This document shows, one piece after another, positions 42,154-50,505 of a stretch of DNA of 64,000 nucleotides (position 1 is its first letter; every line of letters starts with the position of its first letter). Position numbers and translations under genes: made by a program. This stretch comes from Alphaproteobacteria bacterium (GTDB lineage Bacteria > Pseudomonadota > Alphaproteobacteria > Elsterales > Elsteraceae). Location of the stretch: assembly GCA_004292755.1 (NCBI GenBank), contig RDXE01000037.1, positions 1 to 64,000 on the forward strand, given 5' to 3'. Below the pieces are notes generated by a model. The model searched no databases and was not told where the DNA came from. It was given only the letters and a program-made list of their open reading frames with translations.

Positions 42154-42855
42154 ATGGGTACGGGTAAGAGAGACTGGGATCGCGATCGGCCACGCCGGCG
42201 GGGTTTTGACGACGACCACTTCTCACCGCGCGATGCGTTCGGCGGCGGCGGCGGCGGATTCGCCCCCCGGCCACCACGCCCTGCGATGCGTGCGCCGTTG
42301 GTGGCGTCGGGTCCAGTCGTTGAGGCGAAGGTCAGCTGGTTCAATGCCGAAAAGGGTTTTGGCTTTGTGCAGCTGTCGGATGGGACGGGCGATGCCTTCC
42401 TGCACGCTTCGGCGCTGATGCAACTTGGTGCCCGCGCACCGCAGCCGGGCACCACCATTAAGTGCCGCCTGGCGCAGGGTGCCAAAGGGCCGCAAGTGGC
42501 CGAAATCACAGAAATTGACGAGTCGACGGCCTCTGCTGCGCCGCCGCCGCGTGCTCCGCGAATGGGCGGTGGTATGGGTGGTGGCATGGGTGGCGGTGCC
42601 GGGGGCGGCTTTGCGCCGCGGGAGCGCCGCATGGACGACCGTGAAACTTCCGAAATGTCTGGCCACGTGAAGTGGTTCAGCCCGGAAAAGGGTTTTGGCT
42701 TTGTCGTGGTTGGCGACGGTGGCAAGGACGTGTTCGTGCACGTGTCTGTGCTGCAGCGTGCTGGCCTCGCGGGGTTGGAGCCGAACCAGCCGGTGCGGAT
42801 GAAGGTTGCCCAGGGCATGAAGGGTCGCGAAGCCGTGACCATCGAGCTCGGCTAA
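42154..42855 (+). CDS. Protein with two cold-shock domains
   Basis: The 233 residues comprise a charged Gly-rich arm (1-50), a first cold-shock domain (about 55-122, WFNAEKGFGFVQL and DAFLHAS), a Gly/Arg-rich linker (about 135-165) and a second one (about 168-233, HVKWFSPEKGFGFV and DVFVHVS). Both RNP1-like KGFGFV motifs are intact, so it should bind single-stranded RNA or DNA. Two-domain cold-shock proteins are common in alphaproteobacteria. The 274-bp upstream gap may hold a long regulatory leader; I see no defined element in it. A terminator follows. Confidence 0.9.
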   Translation: MGTGKRDWDRDRPRRRGFDDDHFSPRDAFGGGGGGFAPRPPRPAMRAPLVASGPVVEAKVSWFNAEKGFGFVQLSDGTGDAFLHASALMQLGARAPQPGTTIKCRLAQGAKGPQVAEITEIDESTASAAPPPRAPRMGGGMGGGMGGGAGGGFAPRERRMDDRETSEMSGHVKWFSPEKGFGFVVVGDGGKDVFVHVSVLQRAGLAGLEPNQPVRMKVAQGMKGREAVTIELG

Positions 42856-42879
42856 CCGCTCCCGTCAGGGATTGGTCGG

Positions 42880-42905
42880 AAACGGCGGCTCTCGGGCCGC
42901 CGTTT
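42880..42905 (+). terminator. Intrinsic terminator of the cold-shock gene
   Basis: AAACGGCGGC and GCCGCCGTTT form a 10-bp stem with a 6-nt loop, followed by TCATGTTT, starting 25 bp after the stop codon. Confidence 0.8.
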
Positions 42906-43033
42906 TCATGTTTGGGGCGGGAGTTTGGGTTGGGCCCATCTGCACCACCGCGCCATCGCTCAGCACCATCCAGCCGTTTGCATTTGTCAAACCACGCCAG
43001 CCGCTTCCACCATCCCCCATGGGGGAGGGACCA

Positions 43034-44341
43034 ATGGCTGACTATATCGACACTTGGTACGCGCGCACTCGGGCCACAGCCGATCAGTGGCCGCAGCTGA
43101 CCGGCAGCGTGCGCGCCGATGTGTGCGTGATCGGCGGTGGACTGGCGGGCCTGACCACAGCGCTGGAATTGGTTGAGCGCGGTCGCAGTGTCGCGCTGGT
43201 TGAGGCCAACCGCATTGGCTGGGGTGCCTCTGGTCGCAACGGTGGGTTTGTGTCTGCTGGCTATGCCTGCAGCATGGACCAAGTGGTGCGCAAGGTCGGC
43301 CTGGACCATGCCCGCGCGCTCTACGCCCTCTCCTTGGATGCTGTGCGCACGGTGCGGGAGCGGATTGAGCGGTTTGCGATCCCCTGCGGCCCCGTGACAC
43401 CGGGTCTTGTGAAAGCTGCATTGGCGCAGGACGACCCCGACCTTATGCAACGCACGCGCGAGACATTGTTTCAGCGCTTTGGTGTCGAGCGACACTATTG
43501 GTCAGCCGCTGAGGTACAGGAACGGTTTGCCACCCGCCGTTATGGCGCGGCATTGCTGGATAGCGCAGCCTTCCACCAGCACTCCCTCAACTATGCGCGT
43601 GGTGTTGCCGAAGCGGCACGGGCCGCGGGCGCCTTGCTGTACGAGGATAGTCCCGCCCAGGCCGTGGAGGGGGTGGGTGCAGGTCACCGCGTGCGGACCG
43701 CCAGGGGCGAGGTGCTGGCCCAGCATGTGGTGTTCTGTGCCTCCGGCTATCTCGGCTGGCTCAATCCAAGGTTGGCGTCAGCGATTGTGCCGGTGGCAAC
43801 CTATGTCATGGTCACCCCGCCCTTGGGCGAGCGTCTGGGCACGGTGATCCGCGTTCCCCATGGCGTGTCGGACACGCGGTTCTGCAACGACTATTACCGA
43901 CCATTGGCGGACACACGGCTGATGTGGGGTGGACGGGTGTCGACTGCGGAACCATCGGCTGAGCGGATTGGCGCGATGCTGCGCCGGGACATGCTGGCGG
44001 TTTACCCCCAGCTTCATGACGTGCCTGTGGAGGTCGCGTGGGGCGGGCGGATGGGCTATGCCCGGCACAAGATGCCGCAGATTGGCACGCTTGGGCGCGG
44101 GGTTTGGTATGCAACCGCGTTTGGCGGCCACGGCATGGCGCAAACTGGCGTCGGTGGGCGCCTGATCGCAGCGGCCATTGCTGAGGGCGATGACCGCTAT
44201 CGCCTGTTCGATCCCTGGGGCCTGCAATTCACCGGCGGCAGCTTGGCGAAGCCCGTGGCGCAGGCGATTTATTGGGGTCACAAGCTGCGTGATGCGTGGC
44301 GGGCCCGCCAAGGCCCCGCGCGCACGACGGGAACCGCCTGA
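43034..44341 (+). CDS. FAD-dependent oxidoreductase, gamma-glutamylputrescine oxidase (PuuB/OrdL)-like
   Basis: This 435-residue flavoenzyme has the FAD fold DVCVIGGGLAGLTTALELVE and the motif GWGASGRNGGFVSAGY. A C-terminal motif is YATAFGGHGMAQTGVGG. The GASGRNGG segment is a hallmark of the OrdL/PuuB branch of DAO enzymes, which oxidise amine groups such as gamma-glutamylputrescine. ATG 43034 has a strong GGGGGAGGGA site, which decides the start over earlier in-frame codons. No putrescine pathway partner is adjacent, so the substrate is open. Confidence 0.85.
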   Translation: MADYIDTWYARTRATADQWPQLTGSVRADVCVIGGGLAGLTTALELVERGRSVALVEANRIGWGASGRNGGFVSAGYACSMDQVVRKVGLDHARALYALSLDAVRTVRERIERFAIPCGPVTPGLVKAALAQDDPDLMQRTRETLFQRFGVERHYWSAAEVQERFATRRYGAALLDSAAFHQHSLNYARGVAEAARAAGALLYEDSPAQAVEGVGAGHRVRTARGEVLAQHVVFCASGYLGWLNPRLASAIVPVATYVMVTPPLGERLGTVIRVPHGVSDTRFCNDYYRPLADTRLMWGGRVSTAEPSAERIGAMLRRDMLAVYPQLHDVPVEVAWGGRMGYARHKMPQIGTLGRGVWYATAFGGHGMAQTGVGGRLIAAAIAEGDDRYRLFDPWGLQFTGGSLAKPVAQAIYWGHKLRDAWRARQGPARTTGTA

Positions 44342-44383
44342 GCCCGGCAGAAAGGCTTTTGGCGGCGCGGCCCGCGCACAGAA

Positions 44384-44412
44384 AAACCCGCCTGACAACG
44401 CCAGGCGGGTTT
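44384..44412 (-). terminator. Intrinsic terminator between convergent genes
   Basis: AAACCCGCCTG and CAGGCGGGTTT form an 11-bp stem with a 7-nt loop. On the minus strand it ends in a T run. It serves the ompW-like gene and perhaps the convergent oxidase gene too. Confidence 0.85.
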
Positions 44413-44439
44413 CCCAAGCGTGACTGTGAGGGTTGGCGC

Positions 44440-45105
44440 TTAGAAGCGATACCCAACACCGACGCCGACAATCCACGGGTCCAAATCAACGTCGGCCGTG
44501 ATACGACCCAGCGGACCGTTGATGGTGACATCGGTCGACAAGAACAGCTTCTTGACGTCGATGTTCAGGTAGAAGCGGTCTTGCAACTGGATGTCGACAC
44601 CAGCCTGCAGCGCCCAGCCGAAGCTGTTTTCATAGTCAACCGTGCGGGCGACACCACCACCGGCCTTCTCATTGTAAAAGAAGGTGTAGTTGATGCCGGC
44701 GCCGACATAGGGCGAGATCCAGTTCTTCGGCAGGAAGTGGTATTGCAGGGTCAGGGTCGGCGGCAGCAGCCACACAGAGCCCAGGTTCTGGTCACCGAGG
44801 CCAGCCGGGTTTCGCGCAGTCACACCATGGCGGGTGGTGGCGGCGATCAACTCCAGGGCGATGTTCTCGGTAATGAAGTAGGAGAAATCGACCTCCGGCA
44901 CGAAGGCATTGTCCACCTTGGCACTGCCCGAGATGCCGGTGCCGTTCAGGGCCAGCTTCGCGCTTTCGTCCGGCAGCACGCCGATCATGCGACCGCGGAC
45001 CATGAAGCTGCCTGCTTCCTTGCCAGACACAGTCTGGGCAACGGCAGCATCAGACCAGCCGACAACCGCAGCACAGAACGCTGCCACCAATGCAATCTTC
45101 TTCAT
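44440..45105 (-). CDS. ompW: OmpW-family outer-membrane protein
   Basis: The protein has 221 residues. A signal peptide (to about 24, AAVAQ) precedes an eight-stranded barrel typical of OmpW: FMVRGRMIGVLPDESA near the N-terminus, VPEVDFSYFITENIALELIA, ISPYVGAGINYTFFYNE and the C-terminal VGVGVGYRF with terminal Phe. OmpW forms small hydrophobic-substrate channels. ATG 45105 has GAGAGGGTGG upstream. A 261-bp AT-rich gap follows upstream, before the next gene's 3' end. Confidence 0.9.
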   Translation of the reverse strand: MKKIALVAAFCAAVVGWSDAAVAQTVSGKEAGSFMVRGRMIGVLPDESAKLALNGTGISGSAKVDNAFVPEVDFSYFITENIALELIAATTRHGVTARNPAGLGDQNLGSVWLLPPTLTLQYHFLPKNWISPYVGAGINYTFFYNEKAGGGVARTVDYENSFGWALQAGVDIQLQDRFYLNIDVKKLFLSTDVTINGPLGRITADVDLDPWIVGVGVGYRF

Positions 45106-45366
45106 AACAGCCACCCTCTCCAAGGTTTGCGGACTGACCGACGGGTCACTCCCATGACCCGATGGCGTCCGGGAGACATTGCTCCAGAACGTGCGCGTCC
45201 CTGCGCCGGTCGGATTGTGGTAGCAGTATGACTATTTAACGCCAATGCATGGCATGCGACACGCGCGCACACTGTGTCGGGATGTTACATTTATAGCAAA
45301 GGACTATGAGCAATTTGAGCAACAATATGCTCGAAGCAAAATCGTTCGGAAATCCAACAGTTTGAT
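45106..45366. other. AT-rich intergenic region upstream of ompW
   Basis: This 261-bp stretch between the ompW start and the PhyH stop is clearly poorer in G+C than its surroundings. It holds a short inverted repeat (GAGCA-N6-TGCTC near 45317-45332). It probably contains the ompW promoter, but I cannot place the -10 and -35 with confidence. I see no gene in it. Confidence 0.4.
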
Positions 45367-46230
45367 CTATGCGCCTTGCTCTGATCCTTGCTTTTGCGTG
45401 CAAAACCGGGGCGCTGGTGTCGTCCGCTGCAGCCAATTGTCCCGTGGATACTCTGCCGCAGCCTCGATCAGATGCAGGGCAAACGCGCAACGGGACCGGG
45501 TGGAGCGATTGGCGCCGCTGCGGTGCGGCACCTGGCCATGCAGCACGACGACGGTACCCGCTGCGGCTTCCAACGGCACGAACCCGTCCTCCGGCAGGGG
45601 GGAGGGGTCAAAGGTTTCGAATCCCACCCCCGTGGGGCTGGTCGGATCGCGATGAAAACGCTGGCGCAACGCTTCGCGATGCCCGCCCGGCAGCGCCCAC
45701 AGGCAGCCATTGTCCACGGTCGCGTCTTCCAAGGCGATCCACAAACCAGTGACGCTTAGCGGATTGGTGTAAAGAAAGGTTGAGTCCTGGTGGGAGACAA
45801 CCTCGCCCCCAATCAAGGCGGGCTTCACAATCACCATGGACTGGATCAACACAGGATCGTCCATGCCGATGCCGCGGGCAATCGCCGCCAGCGCGGGTCC
45901 CTGGCAGACCGGCGCGTAGACCGGGTCCAGTTCGTGCAGATTGTGGCCGATCTTGTTGATCGCGCCGCGCTTGGGGCGGATCAGTGCTCCCGTCGCATCC
46001 AGGGCCTCGGCCTCCAGGAAGCAGCGGACCTGATCGCCTGAGCCAAGAAACCAGTCGTCGGCAGTGCGCACCTGCTCCGTCGTGGTGAAAACAGAGCGGT
46101 GCTCGGCGGGATCAAAGGCATCGATGATGGCGTAGGCGCGCTCAATCAGCGCCTGACAGGTGGCCCGATCCAGGACATCTGGCACGATCAAGAACCCGTC
46201 CTGGTGATAGCGCGCAAGATCGAGGGTCAC
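45367..46230 (-). CDS. Phytanoyl-CoA dioxygenase (PhyH)-family oxygenase
   Basis: A 287-residue Fe(II)/2-oxoglutarate-dependent oxygenase. The metal ligands are His147 and Asp149 (VSHQDSTF) and a distal His236 (VPHRSGANRS, with the Arg that binds 2-oxoglutarate). The N-terminus YHQDGFLIVPDVLD is typical of the PhyH family. The GTG start at 46230 overlaps the RidA stop (GTGA). It ends an operon for uptake of a peptide-like substrate, so it may hydroxylate that substrate or a breakdown product. The natural substrate is unknown. Confidence 0.87.
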   Translation of the reverse strand: MTLDLARYHQDGFLIVPDVLDRATCQALIERAYAIIDAFDPAEHRSVFTTTEQVRTADDWFLGSGDQVRCFLEAEALDATGALIRPKRGAINKIGHNLHELDPVYAPVCQGPALAAIARGIGMDDPVLIQSMVIVKPALIGGEVVSHQDSTFLYTNPLSVTGLWIALEDATVDNGCLWALPGGHREALRQRFHRDPTSPTGVGFETFDPSPLPEDGFVPLEAAAGTVVVLHGQVPHRSGANRSTRSRCAFALHLIEAAAEYPRDNWLQRTTPAPRFCTQKQGSEQGA

Positions 46231-46688
46231 GGTGCCACCTCAAAGATCGCCTCGATTTCCACGGTGATGCCGATGGGCAAGCCACCCATGCCAACGGCTG
46301 AGCGGGCGTGGCGACCGCGCTCGCCAAACACCTCCAGGAACAACTCCGAGCAGCCATTGATCACGGCGGGGTGGTCGCCGAACTCCGGCGTGGCGCGCAC
46401 CAACCCCAGCACCTTGACCACGCGGGTCACGCGGTCCAGCGAACCCAGTTCCTGCTGGGCCACGGCCAGCAGCATGAGACCGGTTGCGCGCGCATGGGTC
46501 TTGGCGGTCTCGGTGTCGATCTCGGCGCCGACCAGCCCCACCAAATGCTGCCCCTCCGGCGTTTGCGGCCCTTTGCCTGCCAGCGTCAGCAGCGCGCCGG
46601 AGCGCACGGCATGGACATAGCTGCCCATTGGCGGCCCAACTGGTGGCAGCACAATGCCCGCAGCAGCCAGACGATCCTCAATGCTCAT
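46227..46688 (-). CDS. RidA/YjgF-family protein
   Basis: The 153-residue protein belongs to the longer YjgF_endoribonc branch of RidA (LAAAGIVLPPVGPPMGSYVHAV and GLVRATPEFGDHPAVINGCS). The conserved Arg of the active site is in HARSAVGMGGLPIG and the end is VEIEAIFEV. RidA proteins hydrolyse reactive enamine/imine intermediates made by PLP or amine-oxidising enzymes. It lies 23 bp after the transporter ATPase gene and overlaps the oxygenase start. This suggests a nitrogen-containing substrate for the operon. Confidence 0.88.
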   Translation of the reverse strand: MSIEDRLAAAGIVLPPVGPPMGSYVHAVRSGALLTLAGKGPQTPEGQHLVGLVGAEIDTETAKTHARATGLMLLAVAQQELGSLDRVTRVVKVLGLVRATPEFGDHPAVINGCSELFLEVFGERGRHARSAVGMGGLPIGITVEIEAIFEVAP

Positions 46689-46711
46689 GGTGGCCCCCCA
46701 CACTTAGACAG

Positions 46712-47692
46712 TCACCGATGGCCCGTCGACGCCGCGGCGTCAAGCACTGGGTGCGTCAAGAGGTGGCAGCGTGCGGTGTGGTCGGGGGCAAGGCGGATGA
46801 GGGGGGGGGATTGGTGCTGACAGGTTGCGATTGCGCGCGGACAGCGGGTGTGGAAGCTACACCCCGGCGGGGGCGCCAGCGGGCTTGGGAGATCACCTGC
46901 CAGAGGCGCTGGTCCGCGCGCCCGCGCAGCTGCAGGCGTCGCAGCGGGGACAGAGGCGATCAGAGCTTGGCTGTAAGGATGGGCCGCTTGCGACCAGAAC
47001 CGCTGCCTCGGTGCGGCCTCCACTATCTCCCCCAGATGCATTACGGCAATCCGGTCGGCCAAATGGCGGACCACTGCCAAATCATGGCCGATAAACACCA
47101 TTGCCAGCCCGCGCTGGCGGGCAAGGCTGCTCATCAGGTTAATCACCTGCGCGCGCACCGACACGTCGAGGGCTGAGACCGGCTCGTCGGCGATCACCAC
47201 AGCGGGGTCGAGGGCGAGGGCGCGCGCAATGCCAACCCGCTGGCGCTGGCCACCCGAGACCTCGTGCGGAAAGCGGCTGGCGAGCGATGCGTCCAGTCCA
47301 ACTTCGCCCAAGAGAGCCTGTACCCGTGCGGCGCGGTTCGGCCTGCCGTGAACCCGCAGCGGATCATCAATGGCCTGACCAATGGTGCGGCGCGGGTTGA
47401 GGGCCGCCGATGCGTCTTGAAACACCATCTGCAGGCGCGGGCGGATCGCGGTCAGCGCGCGCTCACTGGCGTGGGTGATGTCCTGACCGTCGAACAGGAT
47501 GCGCCCTGCATCCACGGGGGTGAGGCGCAGCGCCAGCCGGGCGAGGGTGGACTTGCCGCAGCCACTTTCGCCCACCAGGGCCACAGTTTCGCCGGCCTGC
47601 ACAGCCAGCGACACACCGCGCACGGCTTGCACCAACCCCGCCGGGGTTCGCCACGCCTTGGTCACGGTGTCGAGCTGGAGGAGGGGGGTCAT
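46712..47692 (-). CDS. dppF: Oligopeptide/dipeptide ABC transporter ATPase (DppF type)
   Basis: The protein has 326 residues, with Walker A GESGCGKSTLARLAL, the ABC signature VSGGQRQRVGIARAL and Walker B VVIADEPVSALD. The C-terminal oligo_HPY motif PYSQALIASVP, with a Cys-containing tail, marks the peptide/nickel group. ATG 47692 overlaps the stop of the partner ATPase gene. It powers uptake through the two permeases upstream in the operon. Confidence 0.93.
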   Translation of the reverse strand: MTPLLQLDTVTKAWRTPAGLVQAVRGVSLAVQAGETVALVGESGCGKSTLARLALRLTPVDAGRILFDGQDITHASERALTAIRPRLQMVFQDASAALNPRRTIGQAIDDPLRVHGRPNRAARVQALLGEVGLDASLASRFPHEVSGGQRQRVGIARALALDPAVVIADEPVSALDVSVRAQVINLMSSLARQRGLAMVFIGHDLAVVRHLADRIAVMHLGEIVEAAPRQRFWSQAAHPYSQALIASVPAATPAAARARGPAPLAGDLPSPLAPPPGCSFHTRCPRAIATCQHQSPPLIRLAPDHTARCHLLTHPVLDAAASTGHR

Positions 47693-48651
47693 GGTGTTGC
47701 CCCTGGATGGTGGCAGGCCACCAACCCGGCACTGCTGGCGCGCAGCTCCGGCATGTCCTCGCGGCACCGCTGGCTCACCCGCGCGCAGCGCTCCGCAAAG
47801 CGACAACCGGGTGGGGGTGGAGATAGGGATGGCAGGCCGCCGGGAATCTCCGTCAGCCGGGGCAGCATCGGCGCGTCGGGGCCAAAGGGTGGGCGTGCCG
47901 CCAGCAGCCCCTGGGTGTAGGGGTGCTGTGGGGTTGAGAACAGCGCATCGACGGCTGCCACCTCCACCAGCCGCCCAGCATAGAGCACGGCGACGCGATC
48001 GGCCAGCTCCGCCACCACACCAAGATCATGGGTGACAAGCAGCAGGGTCAGCCCCAGGTCCCGCTGCAAGTCTGCCAGCAGCCGCAGAATCTGGGCTTGT
48101 ATTGTGACGTCCAGCGCTGTGGTTGGTTCGTCCGCGATCAGCAGCCGTGGCTCCTGACCCAGGGCGATGGCAAGCGCGACCCGCTGGCGCATGCCACCCG
48201 ATAGTTCATGGGGCCACGCCTCCAGCAGCCGCTCGGCATCGGGCAGGCCAACAACATGCAGCAACCGACTGGCGGCGGCGCGACGCTCCGCGCGGCTGCC
48301 GGGCATCGTCTCGGCGATCTGATCACCGATGCGATGCACGGGGTTGAGGGCAGACATCGGGTCCTGGAACACCATCGCGATGCCGCCGCGTCGAAGATGC
48401 TGCAGTGCTGTCGGTGCTGCCCCGACGATCCCATGGCCTGCGACGTCAATCTGGCCACGGACGGAGGCGGCAGTGTCGAGCAACCCGGCGATCGCCAGAG
48501 CGAGGGTGGACTTGCCGGAGCCGCTTTCGCCAACTAACGCCAGCGTTTCGCCCGCAGCGACTGTGAGTGAGACATCGTCCAACGCGACCAACGGCGGGCG
48601 CCCGCGGCCTGTGAACACCACCGACAGGTTGCTGACGCGGAGCAGGCTCAT
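47689..48651 (-). CDS. dppD: Oligopeptide/dipeptide ABC transporter ATPase (DppD type)
   Basis: The protein has 320 residues, with Walker [17 protein letters not shown], signature [15 protein letters not shown] and Walker [13 protein letters not shown]. The C-terminal [12 protein letters not shown] motif and a [12 protein letters not shown] cluster are typical for DppD/OppD. It pairs with the DppF-type ATPase and overlaps both neighbouring genes by ATGA. Confidence 0.93.
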   Translation of the reverse strand: MSLLRVSNLSVVFTGRGRPPLVALDDVSLTVAAGETLALVGESGSGKSTLALAIAGLLDTAASVRGQIDVAGHGIVGAAPTALQHLRRGGIAMVFQDPMSALNPVHRIGDQIAETMPGSRAERRAAASRLLHVVGLPDAERLLEAWPHELSGGMRQRVALAIALGQEPRLLIADEPTTALDVTIQAQILRLLADLQRDLGLTLLLVTHDLGVVAELADRVAVLYAGRLVEVAAVDALFSTPQHPYTQGLLAARPPFGPDAPMLPRLTEIPGGLPSLSPPPPGCRFAERCARVSQRCREDMPELRASSAGLVACHHPGATP

Positions 48652-49478
48652 TGCCGATCCCGGGGGTCGAGGGCGGCGGTCACGGCCTCCCCCGCCAGGC
48701 TGACGCTCACCACCGTGATGATGATCGCCACCCCCGGAACGGCGGCAACGAACCATGCCCGGCGCAACAGCCCGCGCCCCTCCGCGATCATGGAGCCCCA
48801 GGACACCAGGGCCGGGTCGCCCAGGCCCAGGAAGCTCAGCGCACTTTCCACCAGGATCGCGACGGCAACCACAACACTTGCCAACACAATCACCGGGCTG
48901 GCGATGTTCGGCAGGATCTGACGGATCAGGATTTCACCCGACCCCATGCCCATGACGCGACACGCCGCCACGAGATCGCGCTCCCGCCAACTGGACACCT
49001 CAGCGCGCACCACCCGCGCGGTTCCAGTCCAGGAGCTGACAGCAATCGCCAAGATCACCGTGCCGACGCCGGGTCCCATCACGGCAACGAGGGCAAGGGC
49101 TAGCACGAAGCCGGGCACGGTCTGCACGGCATCGGTCACCCGCATCAGACTGTCATCCACCAAGCCGCCGAACCAGCCAGCGAGGCACCCGACGGTGACG
49201 CCAACCAGCACGGCAGCGGCGGCGGCGGCGAAGCCGACCAGCAGGCTGACCCGCGCGCCATGGGCGAGACCGGCGGCAAGGTCCCGGCCCAGCCGGTCGG
49301 TGCCGAGCGGCAGGGCAGCGTCCTGAAATGGCCAAATCAGCGGGCGGGCGACCATGTCTTGGGGATCGCCAGGGTACAGCCACGGCGCGGCCAGCGCGAT
49401 GGCACCCACCAGCACCAAGGTGACAAGACCAGCCAGTGCTGGCACGTCGCGACGCAGGCGTCGGGCAAAGTGCGTCAT
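48648..49478 (-). CDS. dppC: Oligopeptide/dipeptide ABC transporter permease (DppC type)
   Basis: A 276-residue inner-membrane permease with about six helices. It shows the DppC-specific segment LPLGTDRLGRDLAAGLAHGA and the EAA loop AACRVMGMGSGEILIRQILP. It overlaps DppB and DppD genes by ATGA, so the translocon genes are translated together. Confidence 0.92.
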   Translation of the reverse strand: MTHFARRLRRDVPALAGLVTLVLVGAIALAAPWLYPGDPQDMVARPLIWPFQDAALPLGTDRLGRDLAAGLAHGARVSLLVGFAAAAAAVLVGVTVGCLAGWFGGLVDDSLMRVTDAVQTVPGFVLALALVAVMGPGVGTVILAIAVSSWTGTARVVRAEVSSWRERDLVAACRVMGMGSGEILIRQILPNIASPVIVLASVVVAVAILVESALSFLGLGDPALVSWGSMIAEGRGLLRRAWFVAAVPGVAIIITVVSVSLAGEAVTAALDPRDRQ

Positions 49479-50497
49479 CGCAGGCGAACCCGCGGGTCCA
49501 GGGCCGCCATCACCAGATCGACCACCAGGGTAACGGTCAACACGATCACGGCAGAGACCACCACCAAACCCATCAGGGTCGCGAGGTCGCGCGCCACTAC
49601 GCTGTCGTAGGCAAGGCGCCCAAGGCCTGGCAGGGAAAACACACTTTCAATAACCACGGCCCCGCCCAGCAAGGTGGAGGCTTGCACACCAACCATCGCG
49701 ATCACCGGCAGGACGGCATTGCGGGCCAGATGCGCCCACAGCACACGCCGCCGGGGCACGCCTTTGGCGCGCGCCATCCGCACAAAATCAGCCCCTGCCA
49801 GATCAAGCATCCCGGCCCGCATCAAGCGCAGATGCACCGACACGAACAGCAGCGCCAAGGCCAGAGTCGGCAAGATCAGATGGCGGGCGATGTCCAGCAC
49901 CCGGGCCATGCCGGACAAGCCCGATGCTGCCGTTTCAAATCCACCCACCGGCAACCAGCCGAGGGTGACGGCAAACACCAGGATCAGCATCAGCCCAACC
50001 CAGAAGCTGGGCATCGCATAAATCACCAGAGCTGCCGCCAGGATCAGCCGGTCACGCCAGCGGCCAGCCGCTGCGGCTGCGCTGACCCCCAGTACCACGC
50101 CGAGGCTGACCGCGAAGGCCGTCGCCGTCAGCATCAGAAGAAGGGAGATAGGCAACCGCTCCGTGATCAGGGCAAGCACGGGGCGGTTGTGCACCGGTGA
50201 CACACCAAAGTCGAACTGTAAGAGCCGCAGCAAATACAACGAAAGCTGCACCAACAAAGGCTGGTCCAGGCCGTAGCGCGCGCGCAGCTCGGATGCCAAT
50301 GCGGCATCGCCGCCGCCCCCCGCGATCACCATGGCATCCACGGCATCGCCGGGAGCCAGATGCAGCAGCCCAAAGGTGCCGCACGCAACCAGCAAGAGCA
50401 CCGGCAGGGCCAGCAGGAGGCGACGGCGGATCACCGGCCACGCTGCCGCCAAAAAGGATCCCAGTCCGCGCGATCCCGTCCCCGGTGACCCGGCCAT
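49475..50497 (-). CDS. dppB: Oligopeptide/dipeptide ABC transporter permease (DppB type)
   Basis: A 340-residue inner-membrane permease with about six helices. Family marks are GTFGLLHLAPGDAVDAM, RYGLDQPLLVQLSLYLLRLL and the EAA loop RMARAKGVPRRRVLWAHLAR. The N-terminus is about 20 residues longer than usual. ATG 50497 lies 9 bp after the binding-protein stop. It forms the channel with the DppC-type subunit. Confidence 0.92.
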   Translation of the reverse strand: MAGSPGTGSRGLGSFLAAAWPVIRRRLLLALPVLLLVACGTFGLLHLAPGDAVDAMVIAGGGGDAALASELRARYGLDQPLLVQLSLYLLRLLQFDFGVSPVHNRPVLALITERLPISLLLMLTATAFAVSLGVVLGVSAAAAAGRWRDRLILAAALVIYAMPSFWVGLMLILVFAVTLGWLPVGGFETAASGLSGMARVLDIARHLILPTLALALLFVSVHLRLMRAGMLDLAGADFVRMARAKGVPRRRVLWAHLARNAVLPVIAMVGVQASTLLGGAVVIESVFSLPGLGRLAYDSVVARDLATLMGLVVVSAVIVLTVTLVVDLVMAALDPRVRLR

Positions 50498-50505
50498 CGG
50501 CCCGC

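Noticed and set aside
45236-45490. 84-codon minus-strand ORF upstream of ompW
   Set aside because: It overlaps the 3' end of the PhyH gene in another frame, has no recognisable features and no convincing ribosome site.
45613-45625. T-arm-like GGTTTCGAATCCC resembling a tRNA
   Set aside because: It lies inside the PhyH-family gene on the opposite strand; no acceptor stem, D arm or anticodon arm surrounds it.
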